Source: Pseudomonas promysalinigenes (GTDB taxonomy: Bacteria > Pseudomonadota > Gammaproteobacteria > Pseudomonadales > Pseudomonadaceae). From it: a DNA stretch of 64,000 nt. The position numbers and the translations under genes are program-made. Location of the stretch: contig NZ_CP077094.1 in the NCBI RefSeq assembly GCF_014269025.2, positions 3,720,001 to 3,784,000 of the forward strand, written 5' to 3'. Positions 1 to 8,263 of the stretch are shown here, in pieces (within the stretch, counting starts at the first letter, position 1; the number at the start of each line of letters is the position of its first letter). The notes beneath the pieces are model-generated. The model made no database searches. It was not told the origin of the DNA and worked only from the letters and a program-made list of their open reading frames with translations.

Positions 1-85
1 TGGTGCAAGCCAGACAAATAGATGCCTATGATAAACACATTTCAGGGCGCAAACAGCGTCCCATGCTCCGGTCAAGAGATCCCCG

Positions 86-2128
86 ATGCCAACCAAGCCC
101 CAGCCCCCCATTGCTCACCAAGACCAAACCGGCGACCCCTATGCCTGGTTGCAACAACGCGACACCCAGCAGGTGCTCGATTATCTGCAAGCAGAAAATG
201 CCTACCAGCAAGCCTGCCTGGCCGACCAGGCGCCGCTGCGCGAGCAGTTGTTCGAAGAGATCAAAAGCCGCATATTGGAAACCGACCTGTCGCTGCCTTC
301 GCCCTGGGGCCCGTACCTTTACTACACCCGTACCACCGCAGGTGACGAGTACCCACGCCATTACCGCTGCCCACGCCCAGCGGACGATTCCAATACGGTC
401 GATCAAAGCCAGGAACAACTGCTGCTCGACCCCAACGCCCTGGCCAACGGCGGTTTCCTGTCGCTGGGCACGTTCAACGTCAGCCCCGACCACCGCCTGC
501 TGGCCTACAGCCTGGACACCAGTGGCGATGAAATCTACACCCTGTATATCAAGGATCTGGCCAGTGGCAACCTGACCACCCTGCCCTTCGACGACTGCGA
601 CGGCAGCATGACTTGGGCCAACGACAGTCAGACCCTGTTCTTCGCCCAGCTCGACGACACCCATCGCCCTTGGCGCCTGCGCCGCCATACGCTGGGCGAA
701 GCTCAGGCCAGCACGGTGTTCGAAGAACCGGACGGGCGGTTTTTCCTGCACTGCTACCGCACCAGCTCGGAGCGCCAATTGGTACTGCTGCTCAACAGCA
801 AGACCACCAGCGAAGCCTGGGTGCTCGATGCCAGCACCCCGCAAGCGGCGTTCACCTGCCTGGCTCCACGGGTAGAGGGCCATGAGTACTTCCCTGATCA
901 CGGCCAGCTCGATGGCCAGTGGCACTGGTTCATCCGCAGCAACCGGCAAGGCATCAACTTCGCCCTCTATCATGCCCCAGCCACCTCGGTCCCGACCCAG
1001 GAGCAATGGCAGGTGCTGGTGCCGCATCGCGATGACACCATGATCGAGGGCTTGAGCCTGAACGCCCAGGCGCTCACCTTGAGCCTGCGCGAGGGCGGCC
1101 TGCCCATCATCGAGGTGCGGCCACAAGGCCTTCCAGCCTACCGCGTGGACCTGCCGGATGCTGCCTACAGCCTGTATGTGCAAGACAGCCTGGAATTCGA
1201 CAGCAAGCGTATACGCCTGCGCTACGAGGCCCTCAACCGCCCCGCCCAGGTGCGCCAGTTGGAGCTGGCCACCGGTGCCCAGGCAGTGCTCAAGCAAACC
1301 CCTGTGCTTGGCCCGTTCGACGCCGACGCTTACGTCAGTGAGCGCCTGTGGGCAACCGCTGCCGATGGCACTGAGGTGCCGATCAGCCTGGTGCGCCGCC
1401 GCGAAGACCAGGGTAAGGCCGTGCCACTTTACCTGTATGGCTATGGCGCCTACGGCGAAAGCCTGGACCCATGGTTCTCCCACGCTCGCTTGAGCCTTTT
1501 GCAGCGTGGCGTAGGCTTTGCCATCGCTCATGTGCGTGGTGGCGGCGAACTGGGCGAGGCCTGGTACCGCGCTGGCAAGCAGGAACACAAACACAACAGC
1601 TTCAGCGACTTCATCGCTTGTGCCGAGCACTTGATCAGCCAAGGCGTCACGGCGCCCGAGCGGCTGGCCATCAGCGGCGGCAGCGCCGGTGGCTTGCTGA
1701 TGGGCGCGGTGCTGAATTTGCGCCCGGAATTGTTCCGTTGCGCCATCGCTGAGGTGCCGTTCGTCGATGTGCTCAATACCATGCTCGACCCTGAACTCCC
1801 CCTCACCGTCACGGAGTACGACGAATGGGGCAACCCGCAGGACCCTGAGGTGTATGCACGGATCAAGGCCTATGCACCGTACGAGAATGTCAGTGCCCAG
1901 GCTTACCCAGCCATGCTGGTGATAGCCGGCTACAACGACAGCCGCGTGCAGTATTGGGAGGCGGCCAAATGGGTAGCGCGCCTGCGAACGCTCAAGACCG
2001 ACGACAATCTGCTGCTGCTCAAGACCGAGATGGGCGCCGGGCATGGCGGCATGAGTGGGCGATACCAAGGGCTGCGCGATGTGGCACTGGAATATGCGTT
2101 CGTGCTTGGCGAGCTGGGCGTTGCGTGA
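86..2128 (+). CDS. ptrB: Oligopeptidase B (protease II), S9A serine peptidase
   Basis: A 680-residue cytosolic prolyl-oligopeptidase-family enzyme that cleaves short peptides after Arg/Lys. The first ~400 residues form the seven-bladed propeller that excludes folded proteins. The C-terminal alpha/beta-hydrolase domain has the nucleophile motif GGSAGG (Ser near residue 533), the preceding HVRGGGELG stretch, and GYNDSRV and GAGHGG carrying the Asp and His of the triad. Length matches the family. The ATG at 86 has a weak AGAGA upstream. It appears to be a single-gene unit. Identification rests on family motifs; substrate preference is family knowledge. Confidence 0.93.
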   Translation: MPTKPQPPIAHQDQTGDPYAWLQQRDTQQVLDYLQAENAYQQACLADQAPLREQLFEEIKSRILETDLSLPSPWGPYLYYTRTTAGDEYPRHYRCPRPADDSNTVDQSQEQLLLDPNALANGGFLSLGTFNVSPDHRLLAYSLDTSGDEIYTLYIKDLASGNLTTLPFDDCDGSMTWANDSQTLFFAQLDDTHRPWRLRRHTLGEAQASTVFEEPDGRFFLHCYRTSSERQLVLLLNSKTTSEAWVLDASTPQAAFTCLAPRVEGHEYFPDHGQLDGQWHWFIRSNRQGINFALYHAPATSVPTQEQWQVLVPHRDDTMIEGLSLNAQALTLSLREGGLPIIEVRPQGLPAYRVDLPDAAYSLYVQDSLEFDSKRIRLRYEALNRPAQVRQLELATGAQAVLKQTPVLGPFDADAYVSERLWATAADGTEVPISLVRRREDQGKAVPLYLYGYGAYGESLDPWFSHARLSLLQRGVGFAIAHVRGGGELGEAWYRAGKQEHKHNSFSDFIACAEHLISQGVTAPERLAISGGSAGGLLMGAVLNLRPELFRCAIAEVPFVDVLNTMLDPELPLTVTEYDEWGNPQDPEVYARIKAYAPYENVSAQAYPAMLVIAGYNDSRVQYWEAAKWVARLRTLKTDDNLLLLKTEMGAGHGGMSGRYQGLRDVALEYAFVLGELGVA

Positions 2129-2161
2129 GGGTATGGCGCCCCCACAGCCCTGTGCAATCGC

Positions 2162-2443
2162 TTATCGATCATCCTGCACTGGTGGTTTGCCTGTCTCCTG
2201 ACGCAAACCCGGCAAATCTTGGTCCTTCGGCGGCCCTGGCACCGGCATCGGCGGCAGCAAGGGCGCACCCGGTGCACCGTTGTAGGCCTTCGGTGGCGTG
2301 CTGGGGGTGATCTGCGGATAAGGCGTAGGCGTCGGCGTACCCGGCGCACCGGGTACCGTTGTGTTAAGCCGAGTGGGCGTACCCGTCGCTTGCGCCGCAG
2401 GCATGGCAGCGACAAGCAGCAGGGCGAGGAGCGCGTGGTACAT
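2162..2443 (-). CDS. Small proline-rich exported protein, unknown function
   Basis: I do not recognise a domain. The 93-residue product begins with a clear Sec signal peptide (hydrophobic residues 3-16, AQA cleavage site near 19). The mature part is rich in Pro, Gly and Thr and has no cysteine, so it is probably disordered in the periplasm. The ATG at 2443 is chosen because AGGAGG lies 7 bases upstream; the longer open frame reaching 2905 crosses the HNH gene on the other strand and is not credible. It converges with ptrB (33-bp gap) and has no obvious operon partner. Confidence 0.7.
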   Translation of the reverse strand: MYHALLALLLVAAMPAAQATGTPTRLNTTVPGAPGTPTPTPYPQITPSTPPKAYNGAPGAPLLPPMPVPGPPKDQDLPGLRQETGKPPVQDDR

Positions 2444-2575
2444 CAGCAACCTCCTGTCGGGAACCTTTGAACAGGCTACGCCTATATTCAGGTTTTCGCC
2501 TGTCCGCCTGCCCTGCAAGCGCGCTAGACTCAATGGCATAACCGTCATCTGCCTGATCAGCACAAAGGAAACACC

Positions 2576-2947
2576 ATGAGTTCGGCTTCTACCTCCGCCG
2601 CCACCGCCCGCCTCGACCGCATCCTCGCCGACGCCAAGCGCGACAAGGAGATGGGCTACCGCGACAAAGCCCTGAAGATGTACCCGCACGTGTGTGGCCG
2701 CTGTGCCCGTGAATTCTCCGGCAAGCGCCTGAGCGAGTTGACCGTGCATCACCGTGACCACAATCACGACAACAACCCGCAAGACGGCTCCAACTGGGAG
2801 CTGCTGTGCCTGTACTGCCACGACAACGAACACTCGCGCTACACCGACCAGCAGTATTTCAGCGAAGGCTCCACCAGCACCCCAAGCATCGCCAAAGCCA
2901 CCCACAACCCGTTTGCCGGGCTGGCGGGCATGCTTAAAAAGGACTGA
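2576..2947 (+). CDS. yajD: YajD-family HNH nuclease
   Basis: A 123-residue protein with a single HNH fold. A first zinc knuckle (CGRC, residues 40-43) precedes the core VHHRDHNHDN and the second knuckle LCLYCHDNEH, the ββα-metal signature. An N-terminal helix rich in Arg/Lys/Asp precedes it. YajD proteins are conserved, stand-alone HNH proteins whose biological substrate is not established; DNA nicking is a family inference. The AAGGAAACACC ahead of the ATG is a good RBS. The rRNA/tRNA-methyltransferase-like gene follows 73 bp later on the same strand. Confidence 0.88.
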   Translation: MSSASTSAATARLDRILADAKRDKEMGYRDKALKMYPHVCGRCAREFSGKRLSELTVHHRDHNHDNNPQDGSNWELLCLYCHDNEHSRYTDQQYFSEGSTSTPSIAKATHNPFAGLAGMLKKD

Positions 2948-3020
2948 CTGTCACCCTGCCCACCGCAGTTGCCGGCAAGCCCGTATAATCGCGCTCTTTT
3001 TTCGTGAAGGGCACCGGCAC

Positions 3021-3491
3021 GTGGCAAACAAACGGTACAGCTGCATTGGCCTGTTCAACCCTAAATCTGCGCAGAACGTTGGTTCGGTGATGCGCGCCGC
3101 GGGTTGCTACGGGGTCAACTCGGTGTTCTACACCGGCAAGCGCTATGAACGCGCCCGCGACTTCGTCACCGACACCAAGCGAGTGCACTACGACATCCCG
3201 CTGATCAGCATCGACGACCTGCAACGCATCATTCCGCTGGGCTGCACCCCGGTGGCAGTCGAGCTGGTGGACGGCGCACGGCCGCTGCCCGAGTACACTC
3301 ACCCGGATCGGGCGATCTATATCTTCGGGCCTGAGGATGGCTCGTTGAGCGATGAAGTGCGCGGCTGGTGCGAAGAAACCATCTACATCCCCACTCAGGG
3401 TTGCATGAACCTGGCGGCGACGGTCAACGTGGTGTTGTATGACCGTATGGCCAAAGGTCTGAATACCCGCTCTGGGCCAAAATTCAAGTAA
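3021..3491 (+). CDS. SpoU/TrmH-family RNA 2'-O-methyltransferase
   Basis: A 156-residue stand-alone SPOUT domain predicted to 2'-O-methylate a tRNA or rRNA nucleotide with SAM. The three knot motifs are visible: NPKSAQNVGSVMRAA (motif 1), IFGPEDGSL (motif 2) and PTQGCMNLAATVNVVLYDR (motif 3, where the usual SLN is MNL). There is no extra substrate-binding domain, so it resembles TrmL-sized enzymes but differs in sequence; the target RNA is undetermined. I use the GTG at 3021, with GAAGG 8 bases upstream; the upstream in-frame extension overlaps yajD. Confidence 0.85.
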   Translation: MANKRYSCIGLFNPKSAQNVGSVMRAAGCYGVNSVFYTGKRYERARDFVTDTKRVHYDIPLISIDDLQRIIPLGCTPVAVELVDGARPLPEYTHPDRAIYIFGPEDGSLSDEVRGWCEETIYIPTQGCMNLAATVNVVLYDRMAKGLNTRSGPKFK

Positions 3492-3574
3492 GCCGCTACA
3501 CCCTTGGGCAAACCGAGTGAACGGTGATCCGAACCTGCAGGTCAGCTGTGAACATTACACACGGAGGGCTTGTC

Positions 3575-3916
3575 ATGCTTGATATCCATTCCAACCAGAA
3601 ACGCGAGCCACACAATGTTCACGGCCTGGAGCGGGCGGGGTCATTGGCCGGCGGCGCGCTGATGTTTACCAAAGGCCTGCGCCACGGCGGGCTGCTCGGG
3701 CTTTTGCAGATGGCAGTCGGCGGCCTGGCGGTCGCCCGCGGCATCAGTGGGCACTGCGCGACCAAGGCCTGGTGGCAGAAACATCGCCAGGAATATCAGC
3801 GCTTGCGCTCAGACATTCAGCGCAGCGCAGCGGACCTCGAGGCGCTCAAGGCCAGCGCCGAGGCGGCCACCAGCGGGGTGACGGTTACCGGAAAAGACCC
3901 TTTGACCGGCAGCTGA
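3575..3916 (+). CDS. DUF2892 (YgaP-TM-like) small membrane protein
   Basis: A 113-residue protein. The segment LERAGSLAGGALMF, then a second hydrophobic stretch (GLLGLLQMAVGGLAVARGISGHC), matches the two-helix DUF2892 pattern ending in a Gly-x-Cys turn. The C-terminal ~45 residues form a charged amphipathic helix followed by a Thr/Gly tail. Function of the family is unknown. The ATG at 3575 is preferred because GGAGG lies 6 bases before it; the upstream ATG at 3524 has no RBS. Confidence 0.75.
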   Translation: MLDIHSNQKREPHNVHGLERAGSLAGGALMFTKGLRHGGLLGLLQMAVGGLAVARGISGHCATKAWWQKHRQEYQRLRSDIQRSAADLEALKASAEAATSGVTVTGKDPLTGS

Positions 3917-3967
3917 TCGCCCTGCAGCCTGCCAGGCTCATTCGCCGGTGATACCGCTGCCACACGG

Positions 3968-5176
3968 CTACTGCAGGGCTTTGCTCTGCAGTACTTCAGA
4001 ACGACGCCCCAGTACGCTCTCGCTGATCTGTATAAATTCTTCGGTGCTTACGCTGGGCAGGCGCATCAGTGCACGCGTCACATCATCCAGGGAGCGCTTG
4101 GCCTGGGTATGAATGCGGATCTCCTTGTCCAGCGCTTGCAACAACATCACCCCGCGTGCCACTTGCGCCGGGCTGGCATGCGCTGCGCGCAATTGGCTGA
4201 CCTTGCTCCCATGCTTTTGCAAGCGCGCCTGCAAGACTTCGTAGCGATCATCACTGATACCTCCGGCACGGCGCAGCAGTTCGGTGGCGTAGTACTCGGT
4301 CAGGCTCTCACCCAACCAGTCGCTGTTATCGCCCACGCGGATTTGCGCAAACAGCTGCACCAGCTCGCGCACCAGTGTGCTGCTACCGTTCTCGCTGACC
4401 ATTGGCCGGCTGCTGTGCAGGTAGATTGAGCCAGAGGCGGCTGCCGCCCCACGCCACATGCCGTCGCGGGCGCCCACCACCAGTAGCTTGGCCGGGTTAC
4501 GTGGGAACACTGCCTGCAGTTGCGGCCAAACGAACGTCATCAGGGTCAGGCTGTCCATCCGTCGCATGCCCTGCCCCACTGGCGCTGCCACGGTTACATC
4601 CGTCTGGCCAAGGCGCGCACGGCGGCTACCAAGCTCCCCTGCGAGCATCCAGCCAGTCGGGCGATCGAACAGCCGGGATACGTTATCGACGCGGAACTTG
4701 TCCTTGCCAATGCGCGGCCAGGCGGTCTCGATGCTTTTCCAACCCTCGGGCAGGTCAACGCTCAGCCGCGCCACCAACTCGGTGCCGTCTTGCTGGTCGA
4801 GCCGTGCAGGAGGCACCAGCTGATCACCAAGGAACAACGCCCAGTGGGGGGTGATGCGTGACGAGAAGGCGCCGCTGCGCAGCTTCTGGTCCAGCTTCAC
4901 ACGGTAGCTGAGGCTGGTCTTGCCCGCTGCTGGGTGCCATACACCACGCTCGCCCTGCTGCTGCCACTGGCCATCAGCCTGAAAGCCGCTGTAGGCTCCG
5001 CTGTTTCCTAAGTCGAAGTCCAGGCTACGCACGGCACTGCCTTCAGCCAAGGTCAGGCGCACTTCGGCCTGGCCATTGGCAGGTAACAAGCGCACCTGAT
5101 AATCGAGGTCGACTTTTTTCGCCCAGGCAGACGAACAGGCCACAAGCCCTAGCAGCAACACCCACTGGCAACGCAT
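3968..5176 (-). CDS. Exported M61/M1-like protein with degenerate zinc site
   Basis: A 402-residue protein with a Sec signal peptide (hydrophobic residues 5-18, AWA). Residues ~20-190 look like the β-rich N-terminal domain of gluzincin aminopeptidases. Around residues 270-297 the layout follows M61 peptidases, but the HExxH is RELVQ (both zinc histidines replaced by Arg and Gln), while the downstream WLGESLTEYYA resembles the family's W-x-x-EG-x-T-x-YY glutamate helix. I infer a catalytically dead binding or scaffold protein in the periplasm. It is last in a minus-strand run after ycgN (40-bp gap). Confidence 0.6.
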   Translation of the reverse strand: MRCQWVLLLGLVACSSAWAKKVDLDYQVRLLPANGQAEVRLTLAEGSAVRSLDFDLGNSGAYSGFQADGQWQQQGERGVWHPAAGKTSLSYRVKLDQKLRSGAFSSRITPHWALFLGDQLVPPARLDQQDGTELVARLSVDLPEGWKSIETAWPRIGKDKFRVDNVSRLFDRPTGWMLAGELGSRRARLGQTDVTVAAPVGQGMRRMDSLTLMTFVWPQLQAVFPRNPAKLLVVGARDGMWRGAAAASGSIYLHSSRPMVSENGSSTLVRELVQLFAQIRVGDNSDWLGESLTEYYATELLRRAGGISDDRYEVLQARLQKHGSKVSQLRAAHASPAQVARGVMLLQALDKEIRIHTQAKRSLDDVTRALMRLPSVSTEEFIQISESVLGRRSEVLQSKALQ

Positions 5177-5216
5177 AGCGAAACTCCTTGTTACTCAGAG
5201 GCGACGGGGGCGCCAC

Positions 5217-5666
5217 TCAGCTGGCGCGGAAAATCAGGTGGTCTTCCCAGTCGTCTTCGTCCACTTCATGCTCACTGAGCATACGCCCAGCTTGTGAAAT
5301 GCGCTGTTCATGCACTTGCTTGCGGTCACCGCAAACCAAATGATGCCAATCAGGCAGGTCCTTGCCTTCGCTGACCAGGCGATAGCCACAGGTGCTCGGC
5401 AGCCACTTGAACTGGTCTGCCTTGCCCGGCGTGAGCTGGATGCAGTCCGGTACGTGGGCGAAGCGGTTGGGATAATCGCTGCACTGGCAGCTCTGAAGGT
5501 CCAGCAGTTTGCAGGCAATACGGGTGTAATAGACGCTGTTGTCGTCTTCGTCCTCAAGCTTTTGCAAGCAACACAGGCCGCAGCCGTCACACAGTGACTC
5601 CCACTCTTGCGGGCTGAGTTGTTCGAGGGTCTTGCGCCGCCAGAACGGCGTGCTGTCAGCGATCAT
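5217..5666 (-). CDS. ycgN: YcgN/UPF0260 cysteine-cluster protein
   Basis: A 149-residue member of the YkgJ-type cysteine-cluster family, thought to bind a metal ion or Fe-S cluster. The CxxCGLCC cluster (CDGCGLCC) is near residue 27, and further cysteines occur in ACKLL, CQCSDY, DC and TCGY, the expected pattern. Biochemical role is not known. I start at the second ATG (5666), the family start; an in-frame ATG six codons upstream (5684) is possible. It lies 149 bp downstream of the hydroxyacid dehydrogenase on the same strand. Confidence 0.85.
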   Translation of the reverse strand: MIADSTPFWRRKTLEQLSPQEWESLCDGCGLCCLQKLEDEDDNSVYYTRIACKLLDLQSCQCSDYPNRFAHVPDCIQLTPGKADQFKWLPSTCGYRLVSEGKDLPDWHHLVCGDRKQVHEQRISQAGRMLSEHEVDEDDWEDHLIFRAS

Positions 5667-5766
5667 CACACAGGTTTCCTGCACTCATCTTTCAGGCCGC
5701 GGTGCGCGGCGGCGCCAGTCTAGAGCCTGGCCTTCGGCAACGCTAGACCGCTTGTCAGTACCAGGA

Positions 5767-5786
5767 GCCCGCTGGTGCAAGCGGGC
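5767..5786. repeat. Short inverted repeat after the hydroxyacid dehydrogenase
   Basis: GCCCGC and GCGGGC arms enclose an 8-nt loop between the dehydrogenase stop and ycgN. There is no T-run, so it may be a weak terminator or a REP remnant. Confidence 0.3.
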
Positions 5787-5815
5787 CTGTCCCTAGGTGG
5801 CAAGTGCTGGCCAGA

Positions 5816-6748
5816 TCAATAACCCCGGGCGAAGTCGACTTCCCCGCGCAACGCCTGCCCTTGGGCATAGGCCTGCAGATTGTCCGCAAACAATCGCACC
5901 ATGGCCGCAGGCGAAGTCGGTGCCGAGCTGTGCCCGGTCAGCAGCAACCCCCAGGCCGTCCAGAATGGATGGCGCTGCGGCAGGGGCTCCTGCCGGCAGA
6001 CGTCGATCACCGCCCCAGCCAGATGCCCCTGCTTGAGCGCCTCGACCAGGTCGGCATCGACCACCGCTGCGCCGCGCCCAGCATTGATGAACAGTGCTGT
6101 TGGCTTGAAGCAGCGCAGCAATGCAGCGTCATACAGGTCGTGGGTAGCCGGGGTGTCGGGCAGCAGGTTGAGCACGTAGTCCACTTCCCCGACCATCCGA
6201 GGCAAGTCCGCCAGGCCCGCCACTTCGACGAACGGCGCTTGCTCGCGTGCGCTGCTGGCAATGCCGTACAGGCTCACACCGAACGGCACGAGAAATTCAG
6301 CCACCCGCTGGCCGATATCGCCGGTACCGACGATCAGCGCTTTGCGCCCCTCCAGCGTGCGCCCTGGTCGATCATCCCAGCGCCGCTCAACCTGGCTGAC
6401 CAGGCGCGACAGCACTTCGCGCTCATGGCCGAGCATGTAGGTCAGCATGTATTCAGCCATGACCTGGCCAAAAATGCCCACGGCGCGGCTCAGCCGGTAG
6501 TCCCGCGGCAACCCCTCGGCCAGCAATGGGGTGATGCCAGCCCAGGTCGACTGCACCCATTGCGGTTTGTGGCCCTGGCGTAAAAGGCTCGCCAGCAGGT
6601 CTGGCTGGCCGAGCCATACCGGGCAATCGGGTGCCTGGCGGGCAAGCTCGGCCGAGTCGCCACTGGTCAGGACCTGCAGCTCGGGCATCACTTGGCGTAA
6701 CAGCGCGGTATATCGAGCATGATCATGCTCGGCGATCAGTACCCGCAT
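5816..6748 (-). CDS. D-2-hydroxyacid dehydrogenase, GhrA-like
   Basis: A 310-residue NAD(P)-dependent dehydrogenase of the D-isomer family, probably reducing glyoxylate, hydroxypyruvate or another 2-oxoacid. The Rossmann motif is VGTGDIGQRVAEFL, slightly diverged from GxGxxG. The NAGRG loop (catalytic Arg region) follows LLPDTPATHDLYD, and the catalytic His is in LTGHSSAPTSP. Its length and first ~100 residues are GhrA-like. The gene starts 2 bp after the ycgL stop, so rnd-ycgL-this gene are cotranscribed. Exact substrate cannot be read from sequence. Confidence 0.85.
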   Translation of the reverse strand: MRVLIAEHDHARYTALLRQVMPELQVLTSGDSAELARQAPDCPVWLGQPDLLASLLRQGHKPQWVQSTWAGITPLLAEGLPRDYRLSRAVGIFGQVMAEYMLTYMLGHEREVLSRLVSQVERRWDDRPGRTLEGRKALIVGTGDIGQRVAEFLVPFGVSLYGIASSAREQAPFVEVAGLADLPRMVGEVDYVLNLLPDTPATHDLYDAALLRCFKPTALFINAGRGAAVVDADLVEALKQGHLAGAVIDVCRQEPLPQRHPFWTAWGLLLTGHSSAPTSPAAMVRLFADNLQAYAQGQALRGEVDFARGY

Positions 6749-6750
6749 GG

Positions 6751-7044
6751 TCAGGCCGGGTCGTTACGGCGCAGCAGCTCTTCGGGCAGGTGCTCGATGT
6801 ACTCATCGTCCGGCGGCGGCATCTGCAGGTGGTAACCCTGGTTGTCGAGGTTTTCCAGCACCTTGGTGATGTCTTCACGTGCCAGCTTGCGCTCGGGGCC
6901 GAGCACCAGGTCGAAGGCATGCTGCGGCGTGCCGAAGAACGGCAGCAGGGCTTCAGGCACGCGCTCCAGGCCGTCGGCCTTGAGCACATAAAGGTACATT
7001 TCGTTCTTGCGTGGGCTTTTGTAAATCGAGCAGATACGTTTCAT
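6751..7044 (-). CDS. ycgL: YcgL-domain protein
   Basis: A 97-residue protein starting [20 protein letters not shown], the characteristic opening of the YcgL (DUF709) family, with a compact αβ fold and acidic C-terminus. The family has a solved fold but no settled function. Its ATG overlaps the rnd stop by 4 bases (ATGA), and rnd-ycgL pairing is common in gammaproteobacteria, hinting at a link to RNA metabolism (inference). Confidence 0.9.
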   Translation of the reverse strand: MKRICSIYKSPRKNEMYLYVLKADGLERVPEALLPFFGTPQHAFDLVLGPERKLAREDITKVLENLDNQGYHLQMPPPDDEYIEHLPEELLRRNDPA

Positions 7045-8174
7045 TGTGACTCTCCAGCGCCTGCAAGGTCATCCAGCAGGGCCTGGCCCATCCGCTCACG
7101 GCGCCAGCCGCGCAGCGAATCGGGCAATTGATAGGGGCCATTGGGGTAGCCGCTCTTGAGCAGGGCTTCCAGGGCTTTCTTGCGCAGCATCAGCTCAGGC
7201 GCAATGCCTAGGCGCTCGCCTTCGGCCTGGCCGATGGCGCGCAGGCGCTTGAGAATACCAGCGGCTTCGATCGGCAGGGGCTCAGGGAGCGGCTGTGGCC
7301 ATTGCTCCGCTGGCAGGCTGCCCGCGCGCTTGATCAACTCCAGCAACTGGGCGCCGTCCTGACGAATGGTGCGCGGGTGCATCTCTTCGATCTTGGCCAA
7401 CGCCGACAAGTTGTCGGGCTGGCTCTTGGCGATGGGCCACAGCGAGTGCTCTTTGAGGATGCGGTTACGGGGCACATCGCGGCTACGCGCTTCACGCTCG
7501 CGCCAGGCGCAAAGCTCACGCAGCACAGCCAACTGCTGGCGCCCGAGCTTCCAGGCAAGCTTCACATCGCGGTACAGCATCTGGGGATCGACCTCACGGC
7601 GCAACGCCGCCACCAGCTCGGCACCGTCTTCGAGCACCCAGGCGTACTTGTCAGCGGACAGGCGCGGCTGCAAAGCCTCGAACAGCTCGGCCAGGTGCAC
7701 GGCATCTTCGGCGGCGTAGCTGACCTGGGTGTCCGAGAGCGGCCGCTGCAACCAGTCGGAACGGGTTTCGCCCTTGGGCAGTTCGATGCCCAGCACCTCT
7801 TGCACCAGGCGCGAATAGCCCATGGAGAAGCCCAGGTTCAGGTAACCCGCCGCCAATTGCGTGTCGAACAAGGGTTGCGGCAGCTTGCCAGCCAGGCGCA
7901 GCAACACTTCGAGGTCTTCGCTGCAGGCGTGCAGCACCTTGACCACGCTGCTGTCCTCCAGGAGTGCGGCCAAGGGCTGCCAGTCGCCGATGAGCAGCGG
8001 ATCGATCAGGAAAGCCCTCTGCCCGTCCCCGACCTGAATCAGGCCCGCTTTGGGGTAGAAGGTGTCGACCCGCATGAATTCGGTGTCGAGCGCCACGTAC
8101 GGCAGTTCGCGCCACGTGCGGCAGTGTTCGGCCAGGGTCTGGTCGTCACGGATCCAGTGAATTTCGATGGCCAC
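7041..8174 (-). CDS. rnd: Ribonuclease D
   Basis: A 377-residue 3'-5' exoribonuclease for tRNA 3'-end trimming. DEDDy exonuclease motifs are VALDTEFMR (Exo I), [10 protein letters not shown] (Exo II) and YAAEDAVHL (Exo III). Two HRDC-like helical regions follow (~210-370). The GTG at 8174 is chosen because it gives the family length and begins (M)AIEIHWI; GGGAGA lies just upstream. A TTG five codons earlier is less likely. First gene of the rnd-ycgL-dehydrogenase unit. Confidence 0.93.
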   Translation of the reverse strand: MAIEIHWIRDDQTLAEHCRTWRELPYVALDTEFMRVDTFYPKAGLIQVGDGQRAFLIDPLLIGDWQPLAALLEDSSVVKVLHACSEDLEVLLRLAGKLPQPLFDTQLAAGYLNLGFSMGYSRLVQEVLGIELPKGETRSDWLQRPLSDTQVSYAAEDAVHLAELFEALQPRLSADKYAWVLEDGAELVAALRREVDPQMLYRDVKLAWKLGRQQLAVLRELCAWREREARSRDVPRNRILKEHSLWPIAKSQPDNLSALAKIEEMHPRTIRQDGAQLLELIKRAGSLPAEQWPQPLPEPLPIEAAGILKRLRAIGQAEGERLGIAPELMLRKKALEALLKSGYPNGPYQLPDSLRGWRRERMGQALLDDLAGAGESQ

Positions 8175-8263
8175 AAGGCTCTCCCACAAACATTGGCGCG
8201 CAGTATATACGGCGCGGGCCCTGGGGGTGAAACCTGCGCCATCCCTGGTTTAGATGAACGGCT

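Noticed and set aside
26..2068. 680-codon minus-strand frame opposite ptrB
   Set aside because: The sense frame has complete S9A catalytic motifs; the antisense has none and is a typical high-GC shadow.
2444..2905. N-terminal extension of the proline-rich protein
   Set aside because: It runs antisense through yajD; the ATG at 2443 has AGGAGG and starts a signal peptide.
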